Shown in pieces: positions 1-8,673 of a stretch of DNA of 64,000 nt. The notes below the pieces were generated by a model. That model was not told where the DNA came from and ran no database searches. It was given only the letters and a program-made list of their open reading frames with translations. The stretch comes from JBMDXB01 sp048594975 (GTDB lineage: Bacteria; Acidobacteriota; Vicinamibacteria; Vicinamibacterales; 2-12-FULL-66-21). Position 1 is the first letter of the stretch; every line of letters starts with the position of its first letter. The stretch lies in contig JBMDXQ010000024.1 in assembly GCA_048594975.1 (NCBI GenBank), forward strand, positions 136,519 through 200,518, read 5' to 3'. The translations under genes and the position numbers were made by a program.

Positions 1-2309
<2,309 letters not shown>

Positions 2310-2394
2310 CAAGGGAACCTCCTCACGAAGTCGCATGAGGCCGGGCGGCGAACTGCAAGCCCGGTGAACGCGCACATCCGGCGCGGTCAAGTGC

Positions 2395-2448
2395 AGGCTA
2401 CGGGGCCATCGTGAAGGCGACGTGAAGGCGTTGTTTCCCGCGGGTTAA
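2395..2448 (-). promoter_or_regulatory. PHO-type promoter of the TonB receptor
   Basis: Read on the minus strand, half-sites TTAAC (2448-2444), GAAAC (2437-2433), TTCAC (2426-2422) and TTCAC (2415-2411) are spaced exactly 11 bp apart. They are followed by exactly 10 bp and a TAGCCT -10 hexamer (2400-2395). The same 54-bp layout occurs at four other genes in the window. PhoB/PhoP-type regulators are known to bind direct repeats with 11-bp pitch. Assignment to the response regulator at 5998 is inferred. The predicted transcript has a leader of about 80 bases. Confidence 0.75.
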
Positions 2449-2523
2449 ATGTCGGCGGTGGCGAAGGCGAAGTCGCTTGCCGGGGACGGCTCACTGCCGG
2501 TATGTTGCACGGCCGTCGCAGTT

Positions 2524-2577
2524 TTTACATGGCTGCAACAGCAACGTGACGTTCCGGTAACGGCGCGCGCCTATCGT
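2524..2577 (+). promoter_or_regulatory. PHO-type promoter of the porin
   Basis: Half-sites TTTAC (2524), GCAAC (2535), GTGAC (2546) and GTAAC (2557) step by 11 bp. They are followed by 10 bp and TATCGT (2572-2577). Predicted transcription start is near 2584, giving a leader of about 45 bases that contains the AAGGAGG ribosome site of the porin. It faces away from the PHO site of the TonB receptor, so about 180 bp carry eight half-sites. Confidence 0.75.
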
Positions 2578-2628
2578 GGCGACCAACCGACACCCCGCGC
2601 GCACGTCATCGTGACGAAGGAGGATTCT

Positions 2629-3870
2629 TTGCATCGCGCAGCGCTCGTGATCGTGGTCGTGTTCTGGACAGGGCCGGTATTCGCGCAAGCCGCCGCACCA
2701 CAGCCGCCGCCTCCACCCCCGCCAGAAACGAAGGTCGAGGCGTCGCGCGGCGGCATCACGATCTCCTCGGGTGTCAACAGTCTCACCATCGGGGCGCGGG
2801 CGCAGATCCGCTGGACCCTGGAGGATCGCGAGGCCTTCGACGGCGATAGCGCCGGCCCCGGCGTGGGCAACGAGGACGGCCCGCTCAGCGCCTTCGACGT
2901 GCCCCGGCTCCGCGTCACGCTGAGCGGCGGCGTCTTCAAGCCGTGGATGAAGTACGCCTTCCAGTTCGACTTCAGCCGCACGTCGGGCGAGGGCGCGAGC
3001 AAGATCAAGGACGCGACCCTCGAGATCCGTCCTGTCGGCCGGAACTTCCGCGTCCAGGCGGGCCAGTTCAAGGTGCCCTTCGGCCTCCAGCAGATCACCT
3101 CGTCTGGGCGCCTGCAGTTCGTCGACCGCGCAATAACGGACGCGAAGTTCAACCCCGCCCGCGACATGGGCGTGACACTCAGCGGGACGGCCGCGGCCCG
3201 CCGCTTCGGCTACGACGTCGGCGTCTTCAACGGCGCCGGCGAATCGGTCAGGCAGAACAACGGCTCCCACCTGTGGTCCGCGCGCGCGTATTTCGACCCG
3301 TTCGGCGTGTATACCCTGTCGGAGAGCGCCGTGGACGCCGGGGATAGCGGGGTGCTGCACGTCGGCGTCGCCGCGCATGGCGGCAAGCAGATTCGCGGCC
3401 GGACCGCCGCCGGCGTCTTCGAGAATCCCGACGACCAGCGAGCGGTCAACGTGGAGTTCGCTTACAAGCGGCCGCGCTTCTACACGACCGCGGAGCACTT
3501 CTGGATGACCGACGAACAGCAGGTCCCCGTTTCCGGTCCGGATATCGATTCCCGCGGCTACCACGTGCAGGCGGGGGTCATGCCCCTCTCAGGCCGGCCA
3601 CTTGAGGTGGGAATCCTCTACGCGAGGATCACTGGAGACACCGAAATCGACGATGCCGATGTGTCGGAGCTGCGCGGCGTGGTTGGCTATTTCTTCCAGG
3701 GGCACAACCTGAAGCTGCAGGCCGACGCCGGCCAGCTCGCGTACGGCGCGAACTACGCGACGCTGTCGTCCCGTGCGCGACAGGGACTGCCGGCGCTCGG
3801 CCCGCGACTCGTCTCGGGCCAGAGCCTCGCCGACACGCAGGTCCGCGTCCAGCTGCAGCTGGCGTTCTGA
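2629..3870 (+). CDS. Phosphate-selective porin (OprP/OprO-like)
   Basis: Beta-barrel porin of the phosphate-selective porin O/P family, expected to pass phosphate or related anions across the outer membrane. The TTG at 2629 is chosen because it follows AAGGAGG and opens a signal peptide (LHRAALVIVVVFWTGPVFAQA). A longer reading from 2449 would run through the promoter. A proline-rich linker (QPPPPPPP) follows the cleavage site. Typical family segments are ITISSGVNSLTIGARAQIRW, FRVQAGQFKVPFGLQQ and FNPARDMGVTLSG, and the last strand ends in Phe (VRVQLQLAF), as in outer-membrane barrels. Length is 413 codons. The PHO-type promoter directly upstream supports a phosphate-starvation role. Confidence 0.85.
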   Translation: MHRAALVIVVVFWTGPVFAQAAAPQPPPPPPPETKVEASRGGITISSGVNSLTIGARAQIRWTLEDREAFDGDSAGPGVGNEDGPLSAFDVPRLRVTLSGGVFKPWMKYAFQFDFSRTSGEGASKIKDATLEIRPVGRNFRVQAGQFKVPFGLQQITSSGRLQFVDRAITDAKFNPARDMGVTLSGTAAARRFGYDVGVFNGAGESVRQNNGSHLWSARAYFDPFGVYTLSESAVDAGDSGVLHVGVAAHGGKQIRGRTAAGVFENPDDQRAVNVEFAYKRPRFYTTAEHFWMTDEQQVPVSGPDIDSRGYHVQAGVMPLSGRPLEVGILYARITGDTEIDDADVSELRGVVGYFFQGHNLKLQADAGQLAYGANYATLSSRARQGLPALGPRLVSGQSLADTQVRVQLQLAF

Positions 3871-3985
3871 CGGGTGTGCCGTGCGTCACGTGAGACGTGC
3901 CAGCGGGCTCTGCGCGTGGGGCCGGGCGCGCCTTGTCGGTTGAAAGTGGCTGGCAGTCGCAAACGGGCCTGCGGCAGGCCCGCCC

Positions 3986-4031
3986 TCACGAAGGCGCGAA
4001 GGGTGCTTCGCGCCTTCGCGCCCCTTCGTGA
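3986..4031. terminator. Strong hairpin between convergent porin and arsC
   Basis: A perfect 13-bp stem (CGAAGGCGCGAAG at 3989-4001, CTTCGCGCCTTCG at 4006-4018) encloses a 4-base loop. An alternative outer stem pairs TCACGAAGG (3986) with CCTTCGTGA (4031). There is no U-tract on either side, so it is a candidate bidirectional terminator or an intergenic repeat palindrome. Nothing else is recognisable in 3871-4070. Confidence 0.55.
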
Positions 4032-4070
4032 TGTGCGAAAGCGTAACGGGCCACAGGCAGCCGCCAGAGA

Positions 4071-4478
4071 CTACGTGCGGCGGGCCACCCGCTCGCGTTC
4101 GACGAGGTGCGCAACCCGGTCGCGGATCTCGTCACGGATGGCGCGGACGCGCTCGAGCGGCTGGTCTTTCGGGTCGGCCAGCGGCCAGTCCTCGACCCGG
4201 GCGCCGGGCACGTACGGGCACCGGTCCCCGCACCCCATCGTCACCAGCACGTGCACGCCGGCCGCGAGCTCCGGCGTGAGCTTCCGGGGTGTCGCGCTCG
4301 CCAGGTCGATGCCCACCTCGCGCATCGCGTGGATGACGACGGGGTGTACCCGTTCGCCCGGCTCCGTGCCGGCCGAGATCCCGCGGGCGAGCGCCTGATC
4401 GGCGAGTTGGCTGAACCACGCAGCGGCGATCTGGGATCGGCCAGCGTTGTGAACGCACGCGAACAGGACGGTCTTCAT
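4071..4478 (-). CDS. arsC: Arsenate reductase, low-molecular-weight phosphatase type
   Basis: Reduces arsenate to arsenite in the cytoplasm, probably with thioredoxin. The active-site loop CVHNAGRSQ starts at Cys8 right after the first beta strand (MKTVLFAC), and a second Cys pair lies in TMGCGDRCPYV, as in thioredoxin-coupled ArsC. A DPK loop (LADPKDQP) supplies the expected acid. The ATG at 4478 has GGAG upstream; an upstream extension has no family match. It follows arsM on the same strand, separated by a hairpin, so both are probably one transcript from the arsM promoter. Length is 135 aa, normal for the family. Confidence 0.92.
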   Translation of the reverse strand: MKTVLFACVHNAGRSQIAAAWFSQLADQALARGISAGTEPGERVHPVVIHAMREVGIDLASATPRKLTPELAAGVHVLVTMGCGDRCPYVPGARVEDWPLADPKDQPLERVRAIRDEIRDRVAHLVERERVARRT

Positions 4479-4496
4479 CGCCAGCTCCAAAAGGGG

Positions 4497-4528
4497 GCTG
4501 GCCTCCTTTCCCGGAACGGAGGCAGCCC
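4497..4528 (-). terminator. Intercistronic hairpin arsM-arsC
   Basis: Reading leftwards, GGCTGCCTCC pairs with GGAGGCCAGCC across an 11-base loop, with one unpaired C in the downstream arm, and is followed by CCCTTTTGG. This resembles a weak terminator or mRNA processing/stability hairpin that could set the arsC to arsM ratio. Confidence 0.45.
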
Positions 4529-4536
4529 CCTCCCTA

Positions 4537-5394
4537 TCAGGTGCAGCATTCGGAGCCGCAGCAGCCCCGGCTGGCGGCCACCGCATGCGGCTTCATGCCC
4601 CGCACGAATGCGCTGGCGAACTTGCCGTCCACCTCGGGCGCCAGCGCGTCAACGTCCAATCCCGCCGCAGTCAGGAACTCCCGCGCGTCCTCCACCCTGT
4701 AGACCCGCCAGGCTTCGACGTCGACGGCGGTGAACCCCGCCTGCTCGAGCAGGCGCCGATACTCGCCTTCGTCCAGCGCGCCGGCAACGCAGCCGACCCA
4801 GAGTTCGATGCTCCGCCGGATGCCGGCCGGCACCTCGCCGCGCACGACCACGTCGGAGACGGCAAAACGGCCGCCCGGCTTCAGGACGCGGAAGGCCTCC
4901 CGCAGCACCCGCCCCTTGTCGGCGGACAGGTTGATCACGCAGTTCGAGATGATGACGTCGACGGAGTTGTCGGGGAGCGGGATGCTCTCGATTTCCCCCT
5001 TGAGGAAGTCGACGTTCGTGGCGCCCGCCTTCCGCTGGTTCTCGCGCGCGAGCGCGAGCATCTCGTCGGTCATGTCGAGCCCATAGACCCTGCCGGCGGG
5101 TCCGACGCGCCTGGCCGAGAGCAGCACATCGATGCCGCCGCCCGAGCCGAGGTCCAGCACCGTCTCGCCCTCGTGCAGCTCGATGAGCGCCGTCGGGTTA
5201 CCGCAGCCGAGCGAGGCGGCGACCGCCTCCTGCGGCACTGCGGCGGTCTCGTCCGAGCTGTAGAGATTCGAGGTGATGGGGTCGCTGCACCCGCATGCCG
5301 GCCCACAGCAGCCTGCCTTGTCGGCGCCGCTGCGCGCCCGTTCAGCCGCGTCCCCGTACTTCGCCTGGATGGTTTCCTTCAGTGCCTGACTCAT
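4537..5394 (-). CDS. arsM: Arsenite S-adenosylmethionine methyltransferase
   Basis: Methylates arsenite to volatile or less retained forms using S-adenosylmethionine. The Rossmann SAM site is VLDLGSGGGIDVLLSA. Conserved ArsM cysteines are visible: CGNP near residue 80, the SNCVINLS Cys in the catalytic core, and WVGCVAG further on. Additional Cys pairs sit at both ends (CCGPACGC near the N terminus, GCCGSECCT at the C terminus), common in bacterial ArsM. The start at 5394 is the first Met in good context. It is divergent from arsR, with promoter and operators shared in the gap, so arsenite-relieved ArsR repression is expected. No arsenite efflux gene is seen nearby. Confidence 0.93.
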   Translation of the reverse strand: MSQALKETIQAKYGDAAERARSGADKAGCCGPACGCSDPITSNLYSSDETAAVPQEAVAASLGCGNPTALIELHEGETVLDLGSGGGIDVLLSARRVGPAGRVYGLDMTDEMLALARENQRKAGATNVDFLKGEIESIPLPDNSVDVIISNCVINLSADKGRVLREAFRVLKPGGRFAVSDVVVRGEVPAGIRRSIELWVGCVAGALDEGEYRRLLEQAGFTAVDVEAWRVYRVEDAREFLTAAGLDVDALAPEVDGKFASAFVRGMKPHAVAASRGCCGSECCT

Positions 5395-5462
5395 CGTTGG
5401 GCCTCCCAAGGTACTCGGCGCCCCCGGCGCTCAGCGCCCTGCGAGCGCGCCCGCTTCAATAC

Positions 5463-5528
5463 ATTCGCAGAAGCGAATATATTGCGCACGATAGCGGGAA
5501 GCAGTATATTTGTCAAGGCGAATATCGC
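5463..5528. promoter_or_regulatory. Divergent arsR/arsM promoters with two ArsR operator candidates
   Basis: Rightward promoter for arsR: TTGCGC (5482-5487), 17 bp, TATATT (5505-5510). Leftward promoter for arsM: TTGACA (5516-5511), 17 bp, TATCGT (5493-5488). The two promoters overlap face to face. Candidate operators flank them: ATTCGC-AGAA-GCGAAT (5463-5478) and GCGA-ATA-TCGC (5518-5528), sharing a GCGAAT half-site. One repressor could therefore close both directions at once. The operator assignment is inferred. Confidence 0.65.
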
Positions 5529-5541
5529 AGGGCGGGCACCC

Positions 5542-5940
5542 ATGGCAGACGCGCGGCTCGAATCGCTCGAAACCGTGTTCAAGGCGCTGGCGGACCGGAC
5601 GCGGCTGCGGATTCTCGGGCTCCTTCGCACGGATGAAATCTGCGTCTGCCACATCCACGAGAGCCTCGGCGTGCCGCAGCCCACGATTTCCCGGCACCTC
5701 GCCTATCTGAGGAACTCCGGCCTGGTCATCGCCCGCAAGGATGGCCTCTGGGTGCACTACCGGCTGGCGGATGTCGACGACGCGGTCGTGCGGACACTTC
5801 TCGACGCGGTGGGGCACGCGCTCGGCCACCTCGACTCGGGCAGACGCGACCACAAGCGGCTGGCCACCCATGTCGACGTGCCGGCGCCGCGGTGGATTCC
5901 GATCCGGAGCGCTCCGTGCTGCGGCGGACCGTCCCGTTAA
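5542..5940 (+). CDS. arsR: ArsR-family arsenic-responsive repressor
   Basis: Winged-helix repressor of the SmtB/ArsR family, 132 aa. The N-terminal half reads LETVFKALADRTRLRILGLL, followed by the metal-site motif EICVCHIHE (two Cys spaced by one residue, typical of As(III) sensors) and the recognition helix VPQPTISRHLAYLRNSGLV. A further C-terminal Cys pair (APCCGGPSR) may add ligands. The ATG at 5542 is chosen because homology begins there; a reading extended upstream would run antisense through arsM. Its stop codon is part of the first half-site of the PHO promoter of the next gene. Confidence 0.93.
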   Translation: MADARLESLETVFKALADRTRLRILGLLRTDEICVCHIHESLGVPQPTISRHLAYLRNSGLVIARKDGLWVHYRLADVDDAVVRTLLDAVGHALGHLDSGRRDHKRLATHVDVPAPRWIPIRSAPCCGGPSR

Positions 5941-5990
5941 CCCACAATTAACGATCGCGTCATCTGCCCGAAACGCGCAGCCGCTAGCCT
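5937..5990 (+). promoter_or_regulatory. PHO-type promoter of the response regulator
   Basis: Half-sites TTAAC (5937), TTAAC (5948), GTCAT (5959) and GAAAC (5970) step by 11 bp, then 10 bp, then TAGCCT (5985-5990). The ATG at 5998 is 7 bases after the -10, so transcription should start at or next to the start codon. The first TTAAC overlaps the arsR stop. Autoregulation of the response regulator is the natural reading, as in other phoB genes. Confidence 0.75.
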
Positions 5991-5997
5991 GACCGTC

Positions 5998-6690
5998 ATG
6001 GCCCCATCGGCGCGCGTGCTCGTCGTCGAGGACGAGCAGGACATCGCGCTGCTCATCAAGCACGCGCTCGACCGTTCGGGCGAGATGACGTCTGAAATCG
6101 TCGGCAGCGGGGACGTCGCGCTGCGCCGCATCAGCGAGGAACCGCCCGACCTGGTCCTCCTGGATCTCAACCTGCCGGTGGTCAGCGGGACGGAGGTTTG
6201 CCGCATCCTCAGGTCCCGTCCGGCGACGGCGTCGATTCCCGTGATCATGGTAACGGCCAGGACGAGCGAGGCCGACCGCGTCGCCGGCCTCGACCTGGGT
6301 GCCGACGACTACGTGACCAAGCCGTTCAGCCTGCGCGAACTGGCGGCCCGGGTGCGCGCCGTGCTGCGCCGCAGGTCGCAGGCAGAGCCGGCGCTGCCCT
6401 CGGTCTACCGCGGCGCTCGCCTCGTCGCCGACTTCGACGCGGTCTCGATTGCAGTGGACGGCCAGCCGGTCCGCCTCACGCGGCGCGAGTTCGAACTGCT
6501 CCGTTTCCTCGTCGAGAACCGGAACCGGGTGCTGTCGCGGGACCGCCTGCTGGAGCGCGTCTGGGGCTACGAACGGATGATCGAAACCCGATCGGTCGAC
6601 GTACACGTCGGGCGGCTGCGTGCGAAGCTGGCCGGCGCCGGCGCGCAGATCGAAACCGTGGTCGGGCTCGGCTACCGCTTCGTGGAGTAG
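5998..6690 (+). CDS. OmpR-family response regulator, PhoB-like
   Basis: Two-domain regulator of 230 aa. The receiver domain has the acidic pair (VVEDE), phosphoacceptor Asp56 (VLLDLNLPVVSG), Thr86 and Lys108 (DDYVTKPF). The C-terminal winged helix carries LTRREFELLRFLVENRNRVLSR, VWGYE and TRSVDVHVGRLRAKL, typical of PhoB/PhoP-type DNA binding to 11-bp direct repeats. No histidine kinase is adjacent, so the partner must lie elsewhere. Its own promoter carries the same four-unit array found at pstS, the porin, the TonB receptor and mgsA. It is therefore the best candidate for the regulator of all five, an inference from context. Confidence 0.88.
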   Translation: MAPSARVLVVEDEQDIALLIKHALDRSGEMTSEIVGSGDVALRRISEEPPDLVLLDLNLPVVSGTEVCRILRSRPATASIPVIMVTARTSEADRVAGLDLGADDYVTKPFSLRELAARVRAVLRRRSQAEPALPSVYRGARLVADFDAVSIAVDGQPVRLTRREFELLRFLVENRNRVLSRDRLLERVWGYERMIETRSVDVHVGRLRAKLAGAGAQIETVVGLGYRFVE

Positions 6691-6703
6691 GCGCGCCGGC
6701 GCC

Positions 6704-6919
6704 TTACGGCGCGACGGGCCGCCAGCCCTCGTTTTCGAGGGTGCGAACAATCTCGGAAAAGTTGGCGAGCGCGCGCTCGACGCGGTGCCAGTCGTGGTAC
6801 TGCGCCCGGCGGACGACGCGGCTGTCCGCTTCCTCCACGACCTCCCAGCCGTCCCCGGGCACGAGCTGTACGCTGAAGCGGCGCGTGTGACCGGCCTGAG
6901 TCAGTTGGCTGCTGAACAT
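6704..6919 (-). CDS. Small hypothetical protein
   Basis: A 71-aa soluble protein (MFSSQLTQAGHTRRFSVQLV, then YHDWHRVERALANFSEIVRTL). It is rich in Arg, His and Trp and shows no transmembrane segment. GGGAG lies upstream of the ATG. Two perfect TTTAC half-sites at 11-bp spacing (7006-7002 and 6995-6991) lie about 75 bp upstream of the start, but without the full promoter layout. It converges with the response regulator gene with a 13-bp gap that holds a GC-rich palindrome. Function unknown; it may belong with the two other small leftward genes nearby. Confidence 0.6.
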   Translation of the reverse strand: MFSSQLTQAGHTRRFSVQLVPGDGWEVVEEADSRVVRRAQYHDWHRVERALANFSEIVRTLENEGWRPVAP

Positions 6920-7086
6920 CGACGCATCACTCCCAACGACGGCTGAGGATAGATACGGAGAACTTGTACTCCACCGCCTGGGCCGTGCATGTAAACAGTA
7001 TGTAAACAACCGAACCGGCTGCGTCGAGGTTCCGGCACGACAGCGCCGGCGCCTCGCGTCGCGGGCAGCGCACGAGCTTGGGGCAC

Positions 7087-7356
7087 TCACGCGACGCGGA
7101 GCGGAAATCGAGGCGTCACCTGCGCCCACCCCTTCTCCGCCATCCGTCGTTTCCACTCCTCCGCAACCGCGAGCGCACGCTTCGCATCCGGACAGCGTTT
7201 CGAGACGAGCGGCTGGCCATCGACGAGCACGCGCAGCTCCCATTCCAGCGTCAGCGACAGGAGCGCGCACCGTGCCGTGCGGCCGTGGCGCCTCATCGTC
7301 CACATCGTGCCGATGTCGACGGGCGGTTCATCCGGACTGGCTGCCTTCTTCGTCAT
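7087..7356 (-). CDS. Small hypothetical protein
   Basis: An 89-aa protein (MTKKAASPDEPPVDIGTMWT). The body resembles a short antiparallel domain: ALLSLTLEWELRVLVDGQPL, then RALAVAEEWKRRMAEKGW. The start is set by GGGGAGG close upstream. A weaker four-unit array of the PHO kind lies at 7372-7425, so phosphate control is possible. No family recognised. The strong ribosome site and the compact arrangement argue for a real gene. Confidence 0.62.
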   Translation of the reverse strand: MTKKAASPDEPPVDIGTMWTMRRHGRTARCALLSLTLEWELRVLVDGQPLVSKRCPDAKRALAVAEEWKRRMAEKGWAQVTPRFPLRVA

Positions 7357-7371
7357 ACGACCTCCCCGGGC

Positions 7372-7425
7372 AGCATCTCGCACGCGTGTGATCGGCGTGT
7401 GAACGCGGTGCAAACAACCGGCGAC
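7372..7425 (-). promoter_or_regulatory. Weak PHO-like promoter candidate
   Basis: On the minus strand, GTCGC (7425), TTTGC (7414), TTCAC (7403) and ATCAC (7392) are at 11-bp steps, followed by 10 bp and GATGCT (7377-7372). Geometry equals the five stronger sites, but two units and the -10 deviate from the consensus. Reported as tentative. Confidence 0.35.
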
Positions 7426-7548
7426 ATGCATTCGCCGGCAACGGCTGGCCAGGATCCGACGAGACAGGTATGCGCCTGCCACCCACGGGGATGCGGAAGG
7501 CGCGCCGTCTGACCCGACCCAGGGCGCGCCAGGACGCTCACGCGCGTC

Positions 7549-7779
7549 TCAACGGCCGTTCCGCGTGCGGATCAGAAGCGGCTGCCGGGCCAGGTGAGTC
7601 AGTACAGCCTCGGAGATGCTGTGTGAGCAGCAGCCCCACAGTCGCGCCGCCTGCCTCTCCGTCAGGTGAAGGCCGGGCATTTCCAGGAACTCCGCCATCG
7701 CCCGGGTCAGCACTTCGCAGTCAACATGGAGATCGCTCGCGGCCGCGCCACGATGCTCCGCGCCGCTCGCCTCGTTCAT
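7549..7779 (-). CDS. Small helical hypothetical protein (EMPGLxLT-type)
   Basis: A 76-aa protein with AGGAGG before the ATG at 7779. The core MAEFLEMPGLHLTERQAARLWG, followed by an HSISEAVLTHLARQPLLIRT stretch, resembles short helix-turn-helix-like proteins common in Acidobacteria and Proteobacteria, in which a conserved EMPGL(R/H)LT motif precedes a helix bundle. DNA binding is plausible but unproven. It lies alone, reading leftwards. Confidence 0.65.
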   Translation of the reverse strand: MNEASGAEHRGAAASDLHVDCEVLTRAMAEFLEMPGLHLTERQAARLWGCCSHSISEAVLTHLARQPLLIRTRNGR

Positions 7780-8078
7780 CGTTGCCTCCTGGGCCCCTAC
7801 CCCTACCATGGTCGTGTTTCATTTGCTGTGGCCGCGGGGCAAGTTTCACCCAACAGTGCGGCAATCGCGTCGTGCGCGCCGCCAGCGCGGCACGCAAGGG
7901 CGGCGGGGCGTTCGTCCATCGCAACGTCATTCCCCGCGTTTCCCACGAGGGCATCCAGCTCCACTCGGCTGGAATGAGGCGTGCCGCGGGTCGTGCACGG
8001 CTGCCGGCTCGAGCGACAGCGCGAAGCGCCGCGCCGCCGCCATGGCGTTTTCGCTCGCCCCCGCGGCGTGCATCAGCT
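7780..8078. other. Intergenic region without recognised gene
   Basis: About 300 bp between the small leftward gene and the mgsA promoter. Several short open frames exist but none has ribosome-site support or a recognisable product. No clear hairpin terminator seen. Confidence 0.5.
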
Positions 8079-8132
8079 GTATCGGGAGAAGAACCGCGCC
8101 GTCACACGGCCGTCACCGGCAGACCGTATCGT
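8079..8132 (+). promoter_or_regulatory. PHO-type promoter of mgsA
   Basis: GTATC (8079), AGAAC (8090), GTCAC (8101) and GTCAC (8112) at 11-bp steps, then 10 bp, then TATCGT (8127-8132). The ATG at 8140 follows 7 bases later, exactly as at the response regulator gene, implying a leaderless transcript. The two proximal units are perfect and the two distal ones weaker. Confidence 0.68.
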
Positions 8133-8139
8133 GTAATCC

Positions 8140-8613
8140 ATGCAGATCGACGCCACACCCGGTTTCATCCGGGTCGCCGCACGCAAGCGCATCGCGCTCA
8201 TCGCGCACGACAACTGCAAGGACGAGTTGCTCGAGTGGGCCCGGTTCAACCGCGGCACGCTCGCCGGTCACGAGCTGGTCGCTACCGGCACGACCGGTGC
8301 GAGGGTCATGCAGGAGCTCGGCGTACAGGTCACGCGCTTCGTGAGCGGACCCCTCGGCGGCGACCAGCAGGTCGGCGCCGCGATCGTCGAAGGACGGCTC
8401 GACGTGGTCGTGTTCTTCTGGGACCCGCTCGAGCCGCACCCGCACGACGTCGACGTCAAGGCGCTGCTGCGAATTGCCGTGGTCTACAACATCCCGATCG
8501 CCTGCAACCGCGCGACGGCGGACTTCGTGCTGTCGTCGCCGCTGATGCACGAGGAGTATGATCGACGGTTGCTCCGGCGCGACGGCGCAGCCCTGAAGCG
8601 GACCGCGGAGTGA
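8140..8613 (+). CDS. mgsA: Methylglyoxal synthase
   Basis: Converts dihydroxyacetone phosphate to methylglyoxal and releases inorganic phosphate, a bypass of lower glycolysis. Family motifs: ALIAHDNCKDELLEW, the phosphate loop ATGTTGARV, SGPLGGDQQVGA and FFWDPLEPHPHDVDVKALLRI, which contains the conserved Asp/His residues. Length 157 aa is normal. The family is known to be inhibited by phosphate. The PHO-type promoter directly at the start codon suggests the cell also switches the gene on when phosphate is scarce. The chromate-type transporter gene follows after 60 bp and may be co-transcribed. Confidence 0.95.
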   Translation: MQIDATPGFIRVAARKRIALIAHDNCKDELLEWARFNRGTLAGHELVATGTTGARVMQELGVQVTRFVSGPLGGDQQVGAAIVEGRLDVVVFFWDPLEPHPHDVDVKALLRIAVVYNIPIACNRATADFVLSSPLMHEEYDRRLLRRDGAALKRTAE

Positions 8614-8673
8614 GCTGACGCGCGAGCGAAGCGCGTCGGCGCACGGGCCACGACACGATAAACTCTCCCGTCG

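Noticed and set aside
2449..2628. Upstream extension of the porin gene
   Set aside because: It runs through the PHO promoter and lacks a signal peptide at its start; TTG at 2629 has AAGGAGG and a signal peptide.
7780..7860. GAAAC units upstream of the 76-aa gene as another PHO site
   Set aside because: Units are 27 bp apart and out of 11-bp phase.
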